A stretch of DNA of 64,000 nt from Streptomyces hokutonensis (lineage in GTDB: Bacteria; Actinomycetota; Actinomycetes; Streptomycetales; Streptomycetaceae): positions 1 to 64,000 of the forward strand of contig NZ_BARG01000034.1 of the NCBI RefSeq assembly GCF_000376565.1. The letters are read 5' to 3'. This document shows, in pieces, positions 52,282 through 60,513 of the stretch (within the stretch, counting starts at the first letter, position 1; the number at the start of each line of letters is the position of its first letter). The notes below the pieces were generated by a model. It did not search any database, was not told the origin of the DNA, and was given only the letters and a program-made list of their open reading frames with translations. A program made the translations under genes and the position numbers.

Positions 52282-53519
52282 GTGCTGTCCCCATCCCCCC
52301 TGCCCGCGTGGGTGTCCCCACCGCGAGCCAGTGCTGACCGTCCCGCGATCGCGGTGCGGTACTCCTCCAGCAGGCGCTCCAGGCCGACAGCCGGGCTGAA
52401 CCCCTGCTCGTAGCGGCGCCGGGCGGCCTCGCCCATCTCCCGGTTGCGGTCCGGGTCGGCAGCGATCCGGCGGATGCCGGCCGCGAGCGAGGCGGCCTCG
52501 CCCGGCTTGTGCAGCAGCCCGGTGACGCCGTCCTCGACGAGTTCGACGAAGGCGCCGTGGCCGGCGGCGACGGTCGGCACCCCGGCCGCCATCGCCTCCA
52601 CGACCACCAGGCCGAACGCCTCCAGCCAGGTCGAGGGCGCGATCACGGCGACGGACCGCGCGATGGCCTTGCGGCACTCCGCCGGGTCCAGCAGGCCGAC
52701 GTAGCGCACGTCGTCCCGGCCGGCCGCCCAGGCGGTGACCTCCTTCTCCAGCGGCCCGGTGCCGGCGATCGCGAGCGGGACGCCCACGCCGCCGCTCGCC
52801 GCGATCTCGTCCCACGCGGCCATGAGCAGCCGTACGCCCTTGGCCTCGGCGAGCCGGCCGAGGTAGAGCAGCTGCTCGCCCCCGCCCTCCCGGCGGATGT
52901 CGGGTTCGGGGACGAAGTTGTGCTTCACCGCGAGGCGTTCGGCCGGCATGCCGGAGGTCACCAGGACGTCGCGTTGCGCGGCGGAGATGCAGAGGAAGCG
53001 CTCCACGCCGGTCCACCAGCGCCGCCGGTTGACGGAGAGGCTGACCGCCAGCGGCACGGTCGCGAGGCTGGAGTTGCGGTAGCAGCCGTGCCGGACGGCG
53101 GGCAGCGGGGTCGAGCCGACGCACTCGGTGCACGGGCGGCCGTCCCGCTGGAGGGTGCCGGGCGGGCAGACCTGGGTGTAGTTGTGCAGCGTGGCCACGG
53201 CGGGCACTCCGGCGTCGGCGCAGGCGGCGAGGACCGCGGGCGACAGGAGCGGGAACACGTTGTGGACGTGCACCACGTCCGGCCGGTCCGCGCGCAGTCT
53301 GGCGGCCAACTCCTTGCGGACCGCCGGGTTCCACGGCACCAGGAGCGGCACCGAGACCTTGCCGAGGAGGGAGCGGCCGCCGATGTCGTCGCTGCGCCGC
53401 TCGAACAGCTCGACCCGGTGGCCGGCCGCGCGCAGCAGCTGCACCTCCTGGTCGACGACGTTGTTCTCCCCGCTCGGCTGCGCCGAGTTGTAGCGGTTGT
53501 GCACCACGAGGACGTGCAT
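52278..53519 (-). CDS. Family 4 glycosyltransferase
   Basis: 413 residues from ATG 53519 (GTG 53525 would overlap the upstream stop but leaves only about 4 nt after GGAGG). GT-B fold: VVHNRYNSAQPSGENNVVDQ, a Cys-rich CPPGTLQRDGRPCTECVG stretch near 120, LLYLGRLAEAKGVRLLMAAW and the donor motif EAFGLVVVEAMAAG (Ex7E). Probably adds one sugar of the repeat unit. Confidence 0.92.
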   Translation of the reverse strand: MHVLVVHNRYNSAQPSGENNVVDQEVQLLRAAGHRVELFERRSDDIGGRSLLGKVSVPLLVPWNPAVRKELAARLRADRPDVVHVHNVFPLLSPAVLAACADAGVPAVATLHNYTQVCPPGTLQRDGRPCTECVGSTPLPAVRHGCYRNSSLATVPLAVSLSVNRRRWWTGVERFLCISAAQRDVLVTSGMPAERLAVKHNFVPEPDIRREGGGEQLLYLGRLAEAKGVRLLMAAWDEIAASGGVGVPLAIAGTGPLEKEVTAWAAGRDDVRYVGLLDPAECRKAIARSVAVIAPSTWLEAFGLVVVEAMAAGVPTVAAGHGAFVELVEDGVTGLLHKPGEAASLAAGIRRIAADPDRNREMGEAARRRYEQGFSPAVGLERLLEEYRTAIAGRSALARGGDTHAGRGDGDST

Positions 53520-53521
53520 GC

Positions 53522-54811
53522 TCACTTCGCCTCCGATCCACGGGCCCAGCGCGGGACGCGCCGTCGGGGGGCTTCGGGCAGCGCGAGCGGAGCGGCCTTG
53601 GCGGGCGCCGCCAACAGCGAGGCGGCCAGGGCCAGATGGAGCAGATACGGCGAGGCGTCGCCGAGTCCGGCCTCGGTGTACGAGGCGATCGCGCAGTAGC
53701 TGATCAGGAAGATCGCGCAGGCCCGCTGCAAGGACGGCGGGCGCAACAGCGCGACACCGCCGAGCACGACGATGATCACCGCGACGAGGGTGACACCGAC
53801 CAGGCCCTGCTCGTTGTAGACGGCCAGCCAGCTGTTGTCGATCGGCAGCCCGCCGAAGGACTTGTCGCCCAGGCCCACGCCGAACAGCTGCTGCGCGGTC
53901 GACCGGGGCTCGGCCAGCAGGGCGTTCCAGACCTTGGCCCGGCCGGTGAGACTGGAGAAGTTCTCCTGGCTCTGGCCGCGCAGGAACCAGGTCTGCAGCG
54001 CGGAGGCGAAGCCGACCGCGGCCACCACGGAGATCAGCACCGACCAGCTGAAGAAGCGGCGGGCCGCGGCGCTGGTCAGGATGAGCGAGCCGATCGCCAG
54101 CGCCAGCCCGAGCAGCAGGCCGAGCGTGGCCGTCCGGGTGTGGGTCAGCGCGAGCAGCACCAGCGACGGCACGATGACCAGCACGGCGCTGGTCCGGTCG
54201 GTCCGTCTGCCGATGACGAGCAGCGCGGTGAGCCCGATGATCACCGCCGCGTACTGCCCGATCTGCGGCGGGGTGAGCGGCCACAGCGCGCCGACGAGGC
54301 GTCCGCCGTAGAGATCGGGCAGGGCCTTGCCCGGGGAGACGACCAGGCCGAGGGCGACCGAGCCGAGGACCGCGAAGTACGCCCGGATGTGGTACCGGAC
54401 GAATGTGAGACTGCCGTCCCACCAGCGGCTGAGCAGCCACAGGGTGCCGACGAAGAGGGTCAGCCGGAAGCAGCGGAACAGCGCGCCCATCCCGGACTCC
54501 AGGCTCGCGCTGGAGATCACGCTGGACACCAGCAGCAGGCTGAGCAGCAGCACGTAGGCGCTGGACCTGATGCGTACCCGCTGGTTGACCAGGAGTGCCA
54601 GGCCGAACGCGGCGACCAGCGAGCCCATGGTGACCATCTGGATGAGGGACCGGGGCAGCGGGACGATGGTCTTCGCCCCGGCGGAGCCGAGCGTGTTGAG
54701 GACCAGCAGCCCCCAGACGATCCCGACGATCTTCGGTGTGCCGGCGGAGCGCGGTTCGCCTTCCGGCCGCGTCTCCGTCGTGTCCGTTCCGCGCGTCAGG
54801 TTCTCACTCAT
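53522..54811 (-). CDS. Wzy-type polymerase / O-antigen ligase family protein
   Basis: 429 residues, about 11 membrane helices with a large outer loop near residues 270-330 (RGQSQENFSSLTGRAKVWNA, FGVGLGDKSFGGLP), as in Wzy_C/O-antigen-ligase proteins. Polymerises exported repeat units or ligates the chain to an acceptor on the cell surface. Starts 1 nt after the beta-helix gene's stop; a GTG at 54820 is an overlapping alternative. Confidence 0.88.
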   Translation of the reverse strand: MSENLTRGTDTTETRPEGEPRSAGTPKIVGIVWGLLVLNTLGSAGAKTIVPLPRSLIQMVTMGSLVAAFGLALLVNQRVRIRSSAYVLLLSLLLVSSVISSASLESGMGALFRCFRLTLFVGTLWLLSRWWDGSLTFVRYHIRAYFAVLGSVALGLVVSPGKALPDLYGGRLVGALWPLTPPQIGQYAAVIIGLTALLVIGRRTDRTSAVLVIVPSLVLLALTHTRTATLGLLLGLALAIGSLILTSAAARRFFSWSVLISVVAAVGFASALQTWFLRGQSQENFSSLTGRAKVWNALLAEPRSTAQQLFGVGLGDKSFGGLPIDNSWLAVYNEQGLVGVTLVAVIIVVLGGVALLRPPSLQRACAIFLISYCAIASYTEAGLGDASPYLLHLALAASLLAAPAKAAPLALPEAPRRRVPRWARGSEAK

Positions 54812-54812
54812 C

Positions 54813-56348
54813 TCAACCACCGGCCTGTAGGTCGAGGGTGCTGCCCTTGTCCTGCTGGTACGGCGCCGACTGCCACTGCCCGAAGTCGAGCACCTTGCTC
54901 TGGTCCTCGGCGACGAACTTCCACGGCCCGACGTAGACGTTGTCGTGCCAACTGTTGTGCTGCGCCTCGGTGATGGCGTCGGCCACCCCTTCGCCGTGGT
55001 ACGGCGACCAGTCCGGGTAGGTGCCGTAGTTGGACAGCACCGCCATGCGGTCGCACATCTCCGTGCACTTGACGACGGACTCGTCGAGCACGAAGCGGTT
55101 GTCGTGGATGTCCACCCACTGGGTCTTCCACCGGCAGTCCGAGTAGAGCGGCGCCTTGGCGATCGCCGGCCGCACACAGGTGCTGGTCTTCTTGACCAGC
55201 AGAGTGCAGTCACCGGAGGAGGTGTTGGCCGGGCTGTTGCAGAACCGGTCGGCGTTCTCCCACAGGGTGATCCCGGACCAGTTGTTCTCCAGCACGTTCC
55301 CGTAGATCTCGATCTTGTGGGTGCGGGCCTTGACCCGGGGTTCGCCGCCGGACTCGGAGAGATAGATCGTCGCGTACGGGAAGTTGTCGCCGCTGTCGGC
55401 CGCCTTGCGGCCCTCGACCCAGTTGTTGCGCCGGATCGTGTTGTTGCGGATGACCGCGTTGTAGCTCGTCTCGTAGATCAGTGCGGCACCGTCGTTGGCC
55501 TCGATCACGTTGTTCTCGATGAGGAAGTCGTTGTTGTTGGTGTCCGCCCACAGCCCGGTACCGCGATTGTCGTGCACCCAATTGCCGCTGACGTCGGCGC
55601 CGTCGACCTCCCAGAACTTGATGCCTCCGGTGCAGCCGCAGCCCTTCTGCTTCCGCTCCCAGTCACCGGTGTTGTTGCCGACGATCTCGTTGCCCTGGAC
55701 CACCAGGCCGGTGAGCGGGCCGTTGCCCTTGTACGCGTTCATGCCGTACTGACCGTTGTCGCGCAGGCAGTCGGCGCGCACCTGCTGGCGGGCGCCGGCC
55801 ATCAGTCCGGCGCCGGAGTTGTCCTTGATCGTCGAGTGTTCGACGACCCACCCGTCGGCCGAGTCGTGGTTGACGACGCCCTCGTCCCGCGGCGCGACGA
55901 ATCCCCGCACGGTGAGATAGCGGATGGTGACGTCGGCCGCGTTGCCGGTGAAGGCGTACTGGTTGACCTTCCGGCCGTCGAGCACCGCGCCGGGCGCGCC
56001 GATGTAGTGGTCCCCCTTCTTGGGGATGACCTGGGCGTAGCGGTCCCGCTCGAGCGTGTGCGTGCCCGGCTTGAGCCAGAACGTGGTGTTCGGGGGGCTG
56101 TTCTTGGTCTTCGCCGCCAGGTCGCCGACCACCTTGGGGTCCACGGTGACCGCGCCCGCCGGCGCCTTCGCCGGTCCTGCGGCGGGGTTGGCGCACACCC
56201 GGGCCACGGACCGGGCGGCGGACGTGGCCGTGGACGGCGCGGCGTGCGGCTTCGTCGCGGCCGGGGCGCTCGACGTGCTGTCGCAGCCGGTGACCGTCAG
56301 CAGGAGCAGCGCCAGCGGTACGACCGCCGGCGCCCAGTGCCGTCTCAT
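54813..56348 (-). CDS. Right-handed parallel beta-helix lipoprotein
   Basis: 511 residues. Lipoprotein signal with lipobox LTVTGC (Cys22), then an Ala/Thr/Ser linker and many NN/DN-turn coils of a pectate-lyase-like beta-helix (VQGNEIVGNNTGD, ENNVIEANDGAALIYE, IRNNTIRRNNW, YGNVLENNWSG). Beta-helix proteins at such loci are polysaccharide lyases, epimerases or surface scaffolds. Anchored outside the membrane, where it could trim or modify the new chain. Confidence 0.88.
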   Translation of the reverse strand: MRRHWAPAVVPLALLLLTVTGCDSTSSAPAATKPHAAPSTATSAARSVARVCANPAAGPAKAPAGAVTVDPKVVGDLAAKTKNSPPNTTFWLKPGTHTLERDRYAQVIPKKGDHYIGAPGAVLDGRKVNQYAFTGNAADVTIRYLTVRGFVAPRDEGVVNHDSADGWVVEHSTIKDNSGAGLMAGARQQVRADCLRDNGQYGMNAYKGNGPLTGLVVQGNEIVGNNTGDWERKQKGCGCTGGIKFWEVDGADVSGNWVHDNRGTGLWADTNNNDFLIENNVIEANDGAALIYETSYNAVIRNNTIRRNNWVEGRKAADSGDNFPYATIYLSESGGEPRVKARTHKIEIYGNVLENNWSGITLWENADRFCNSPANTSSGDCTLLVKKTSTCVRPAIAKAPLYSDCRWKTQWVDIHDNRFVLDESVVKCTEMCDRMAVLSNYGTYPDWSPYHGEGVADAITEAQHNSWHDNVYVGPWKFVAEDQSKVLDFGQWQSAPYQQDKGSTLDLQAGG

Positions 56349-58312
56349 GTTCCCCACGCGCCCCCCTGGCCGCGGAACCCGAGCACGGTGGTGAATCCGT
56401 CCGTGCCGTCGGCGAATCCGCTGCCGATCAGCGTGGTGGTGGGTTCCTTGCGCCCGAATCCGGCGGAGTACCAGCCCAGCGGCGGTTCGCTCTCGCCGCG
56501 GTGCGCCCGCCAGGACAGCTGCTCCGGCAGGTCGAGCACCGCGGAACGCCCCTCGCCGTCCCGGATCCAGGTGAGCACCGCGCGGTGCCCCACCAGGTCC
56601 GCGGCGATCGCCGGGCCGAGATGGAACGCCAGTCGCACGTCCCGGCGCGGTCCGGTCACCTCGTCGACGATCTTCAACTCCTGGCTCGCGGCCGTGAGTT
56701 CCACCCGGCGGCGGTGCACCGAGCCCTGGTAGCCGTCGTGCTCGGCGGCCCAACGGGCCACCCCCGCACCGGAGTTGTCCACGTCCAGGACGCGGGTGCG
56801 GGCGTGCCGGGTCCACAGGAACGGGCCGCCGGACACGGACTGGTCGGCGCCGTCCAGTTCCAGGGTGTTGTGGCCGAGGGTCGACCGGAAGTACCGCCGC
56901 CACTCGGGCTGTCCGTGGTAGCAGTACGTCCCCGGGTCGGCGAGCACGTCGATCCCGTCGTGCCTCACCTCAACGGACAGCGCGTCGGCGTGGGCGTGGG
57001 CGGCGATGGACAGGAAGCCGTGCGGGCCGCCGTCGCAGCGGCACCAGATCTCCTCCGGGCCGCGCAGGACGGTGAGCCCCGCGTCGGCGAAGCGGTCGGG
57101 CCTGGCCGCCGGGCGGGCGGTCGCGTCCTTCGCGTACGGCTTGATGAGCGCGGCCAGCAGTGGGGTACGCACGTCGGTGGCGGTGACCGTCGGCCACCAG
57201 TCGAGCCGGCCGAACACGGCGTCTCCGGTGGCCAGGAGCGAGCCCCAGCGGTCGGTGCCCTCGCCGTCCAGGATCAGGCCGAAGCCGTCGTCCGCGTCCC
57301 CCTGGCGGGGCGGCCGCAGCCGGTTGTCCACCACGGCCGCGAGCGCGTCGGTCATCCGCAGCAGCACCAGCCGGAGCGACTCGGGCACCGGCACGTCGGC
57401 GGCGTCGGCCTCGGCCAGCGCGGCCAGGCCGAGTTCCAGGACGAGTCCGTGGTACTCGGTGGCCAGCTCGCGGTTGAGGCCGGAGTCGAAGGTGTTGGCG
57501 CGCAGCTCCCGCTCCAGCGAGCGCAGCGCGTCGGAGCGCCAACGCGCCGAGGAGGGGAACCAGTTGAACGCGCAGGCCGCGGCGAACTGCCCGGCGGTCT
57601 CGGCGATGACGTGGTTGTTCGCCGAGGAACCCCGGCTGGGGAAGGCGGCCAGCCAGCGCTGGTGGTGCCAGATCTGGTTCAGCGCGACCGGGTTGTCCTC
57701 GAACAGCTCGGCCGCGCCCGGCCAGCCGTCGAGCAGCCGGCGGACCCACACCCAGGACAGCAGCCGGATGCCCAGCTCGATACCGCTGATCCAGTGCACG
57801 CCCCGCAGCGGCGGGTTGGCCGCCCACCACGACCGCAGGTGCGCGGCGACACGCTCGGCGTACCGCTCGTCCCCCGTGACCGCGTGGGCGGCGGCGAGCA
57901 CGGTGAGGTACTGGTGCCGGGACGGCTCCCAGATCTGCTTGATGTCCCCGGCCACGTTCTCGTCGCGGTACGGCACGTCGAAGGCGTAGCCCGACGGGGC
58001 CCGGCGCCCGGTCTTCGGGTCGTGGAACCAGTCCGGGTCGACGAGGTCGTCGCGCTCGACTCCGAAGAACTCGGCGTGCCCGGTCATCAGTCGGTCCGCC
58101 TCGGCGACAAGGCGTTTCGCGGCGTCCGGCGCCACTTCGGCGACCGTGCCCGCGGGCAGGACCGCGGTGAACCGGGCGCCGGTGATACTCGGGCAGTCCG
58201 GCTGCGCCGACCGCCACCGGCGTCTGCGCACGGTGTCGCCCGCCCGGCCCGCGATCTCGCGCGGGCCCATCCGGGAGAGCCGGCGCAGGTACCAGCCCGC
58301 GCTCATGGTCAT
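56345..58312 (-). CDS. Heparinase II/III-like protein
   Basis: 655 residues, start overlapping the previous stop (ATGA). N-terminal alpha-toroid, about 1-360 (PLRGVHWISGIELGIRLLSW, SANNHVIAETAGQFAAACAF), and C-terminal Hepar_II_III sandwich (FLSIAAHAHADALSVEVRHD, DPGTYCYHGQPEWRRYFRST, GHNTLELDG). His/Tyr active-site residues are retained in NNH and the AHAHAD/PGTYCY blocks. No signal peptide, although lyases of this group are normally exported, so it may act inside or have a non-lytic role. It is found with the bidomain oxidoreductase gene upstream. Confidence 0.9.
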   Translation of the reverse strand: MTMSAGWYLRRLSRMGPREIAGRAGDTVRRRRWRSAQPDCPSITGARFTAVLPAGTVAEVAPDAAKRLVAEADRLMTGHAEFFGVERDDLVDPDWFHDPKTGRRAPSGYAFDVPYRDENVAGDIKQIWEPSRHQYLTVLAAAHAVTGDERYAERVAAHLRSWWAANPPLRGVHWISGIELGIRLLSWVWVRRLLDGWPGAAELFEDNPVALNQIWHHQRWLAAFPSRGSSANNHVIAETAGQFAAACAFNWFPSSARWRSDALRSLERELRANTFDSGLNRELATEYHGLVLELGLAALAEADAADVPVPESLRLVLLRMTDALAAVVDNRLRPPRQGDADDGFGLILDGEGTDRWGSLLATGDAVFGRLDWWPTVTATDVRTPLLAALIKPYAKDATARPAARPDRFADAGLTVLRGPEEIWCRCDGGPHGFLSIAAHAHADALSVEVRHDGIDVLADPGTYCYHGQPEWRRYFRSTLGHNTLELDGADQSVSGGPFLWTRHARTRVLDVDNSGAGVARWAAEHDGYQGSVHRRRVELTAASQELKIVDEVTGPRRDVRLAFHLGPAIAADLVGHRAVLTWIRDGEGRSAVLDLPEQLSWRAHRGESEPPLGWYSAGFGRKEPTTTLIGSGFADGTDGFTTVLGFRGQGGAWGT

Positions 58313-60498
58313 GGCGTCCTCGCCAACATCACCGGAGCACCGGCGCCCAGACCGGTCCCCACGGCGAGGGTGGCCGCCGTGGTGGCGACCAGCGACTCCA
58401 GCGGCACCGGCATGGGTCCGCCGGTCCGAACGGCCTTGATGAACGCGGCGAGTTCGGCGTTCTGCCCCTTGTCCCGGGCCTTGGGCAGCCGCGAACTGAC
58501 CCACTTCTTGGGGCCGTGGACCGAGGCACGCACGAAGTCGTCGAGCTTCAGCACTTTGCCGTCCCCGACCATGTCCAGGGTCTCCTTGGGGAAGCCGGAG
58601 GCGCCGGAGGTGACGTAGCTGATGGTGGCGGTGGAGCCGTCCGGGTAGCGCAGGACGACCTGGAGGTCCTCGTTGCCGGGCGCGGCCGTCGCGTACACGG
58701 AGACCGGGTCGGCGTCGAGGAGCCAGCTCGCCGTGTCGATGAAGTGGCCGCCCTCACCGGCGAACCGCGAGCCCTCGGCGCCCTGTTGGAGGTACCAGCT
58801 GCCGTGCTGGAGCTTGCCCGCGTTGACGAGGTAGCGCAGGCTCGCCGGACCGGTCCGGGCGCCGAACCGCTCCTTGGCCTCCGTCAGCAGCGGTGCGAAG
58901 CGGCGGTTGAAGCCCACCTGGAGGCGGTCGTTGCCGGACTCCTCCACCGTCGCGAGGACGCCGGCCAGCTCCTCCTCGGTGAGGGCGAGGGGCTTCTCCA
59001 CGAACACGGTCTTGCCGGCCAGCAGGGCCTGCCGGGTCAGTTCGGCGTGCGAGCTGTGCCGGGTGACCACGAACACCGCGTCCACGGACTTGTCGCCGAG
59101 GACGGCGTCGAGGTCGGTGGTCGCCTTGGCGAAGCCGAACTTCCGCTGCGCGTTGGCCCCGGACAGCGCCGTCGTGGTGACGACGGTCGCCAGCTCGACG
59201 CCCTCGCGCCGGGCGAGATGCGGCAGCAGCATCGACGTCGCGTAGTTGCCCGCGCCGACGAACGCGAGGCGCACCGGAGTCTTCGCGGACCGGGCCGGGG
59301 TGGACGTCGTCTCGCTGCGGCGGACCGTGGGCACGGCCACCGACGGGGCCACCGGCTCCCCCGCTTCCTCCGTCTGCTCGGGGTAGCGGAACAGCACGGC
59401 CACGGCCTTCAACTCGCCGTCCTTCAGCCGCTGGTACGTCTCGACGGCGTCGTCGAAGTCGGCGATGTGGGAGACCAGGGGCTCCACGTCGACGCGGCCC
59501 CGGGCGACGAGGTCGAGGAAGCAGGCCAGGTTGCGGCGCTCGGTCCAGCGGACGTAGCCGATCGGGTAGTCGCGTCCCTCCAGCTCGTACGACGGGTCGT
59601 AGCGGCCGGGGCCGTAGGAGCGCGAGAAGCGGACGTCGAGTTCCTTCTCGTAGTACGCGTTCCAGGGGAGGTCGAGGCGGCACTTGCCGATGTCGACGAC
59701 CCGGCCGCGGTCCCGGGCGAGGCGGGCGGCCAGCTCGACGGGCTGGTTGCTGCCGCCGCCGGCGGCCAGGAACACCTGGTCCACGCCGTGGCCGTCGGTG
59801 AGTTCGGCGACGGCCGCTTCCACGGCGGCGGAGGCGGGGTCGCCGCAGGCCGCGGCGCCCAGGCGCTCGGCGAGTTCGCAGCGGCTGGGGTCGGGGTCGG
59901 CACCGACCACGCGGACTCCGGCGGCGGTGAGGAGCTGGACCACCAGCTGTCCGATCAGGCCGAGGCCGATGACGAGCGCGACCTCGCCGAGCTGCGGTTC
60001 GCCCTGACGCACGCCCTGCATCGCGATCGAGCCGACGGTGCCGAAGGCGGCGTGCTGTGGGGCGAGGCCGTCGGGGACCGGGGCGTAGAGGTTCTTCGGG
60101 ACCCAGTTCAACTCGGCGTGCAGCGCGTGCTCGTTGCCCGCGCAGGCCACCAGGTCGCCGACCTTCACGTCGTCGATCCCGGCGCCGACCTGCTCGACGA
60201 CCCCGCACAGCGAATAGCCCAGCGGGGTGTAGGAGTCCAGCTTGCCCATCACCTTGCGGTAGGTGGCGGGCAGTCCGTTGGTGGCCACGCTCTGCATGAC
60301 CTTGGCCACCTGGTCAGGCCGGGAACGGGCCTTGCCCAGCATCGACATGCCGGCCTCGGAGACCTTCATGAGCTCGGTGCCGGTGGATATCAGCGAGTAG
60401 GCGCTGCGCACCAGCACCCCGCCCGGCTTGCACCCCGGTACCGGAACGTCGAGCACCGCCAGCTCGCCGCTCTTGTAGTTCTGTACAACCTGCTTCAC
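58309..60498 (-). CDS. ADH + Gfo/Idh/MocA bidomain oxidoreductase
   Basis: 729 residues, GTG start. Residues 1-385 form a zinc-ADH/MDR unit (TGTELMKVSEAG, GYSLCGVVEQVGAG, ALVIGLGLIGQLVVQLL). Residues about 405-729 form a Gfo/Idh/MocA unit (RLAFVGAGNYATSMLLPHL, VFVEKPLALTEEELAGV, GEGGHFIDTASW). This fusion is a recurring neighbour of heparinase-like genes in exopolysaccharide loci. Probably oxidises or inverts a nucleotide sugar in two NAD(P)-linked steps. 15 nt after the upstream amidotransferase gene. Confidence 0.92.
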   Translation of the reverse strand: MKQVVQNYKSGELAVLDVPVPGCKPGGVLVRSAYSLISTGTELMKVSEAGMSMLGKARSRPDQVAKVMQSVATNGLPATYRKVMGKLDSYTPLGYSLCGVVEQVGAGIDDVKVGDLVACAGNEHALHAELNWVPKNLYAPVPDGLAPQHAAFGTVGSIAMQGVRQGEPQLGEVALVIGLGLIGQLVVQLLTAAGVRVVGADPDPSRCELAERLGAAACGDPASAAVEAAVAELTDGHGVDQVFLAAGGGSNQPVELAARLARDRGRVVDIGKCRLDLPWNAYYEKELDVRFSRSYGPGRYDPSYELEGRDYPIGYVRWTERRNLACFLDLVARGRVDVEPLVSHIADFDDAVETYQRLKDGELKAVAVLFRYPEQTEEAGEPVAPSVAVPTVRRSETTSTPARSAKTPVRLAFVGAGNYATSMLLPHLARREGVELATVVTTTALSGANAQRKFGFAKATTDLDAVLGDKSVDAVFVVTRHSSHAELTRQALLAGKTVFVEKPLALTEEELAGVLATVEESGNDRLQVGFNRRFAPLLTEAKERFGARTGPASLRYLVNAGKLQHGSWYLQQGAEGSRFAGEGGHFIDTASWLLDADPVSVYATAAPGNEDLQVVLRYPDGSTATISYVTSGASGFPKETLDMVGDGKVLKLDDFVRASVHGPKKWVSSRLPKARDKGQNAELAAFIKAVRTGGPMPVPLESLVATTAATLAVGTGLGAGAPVMLARTP

Positions 60499-60513
60499 CA
60501 GAACTCCTGATTC

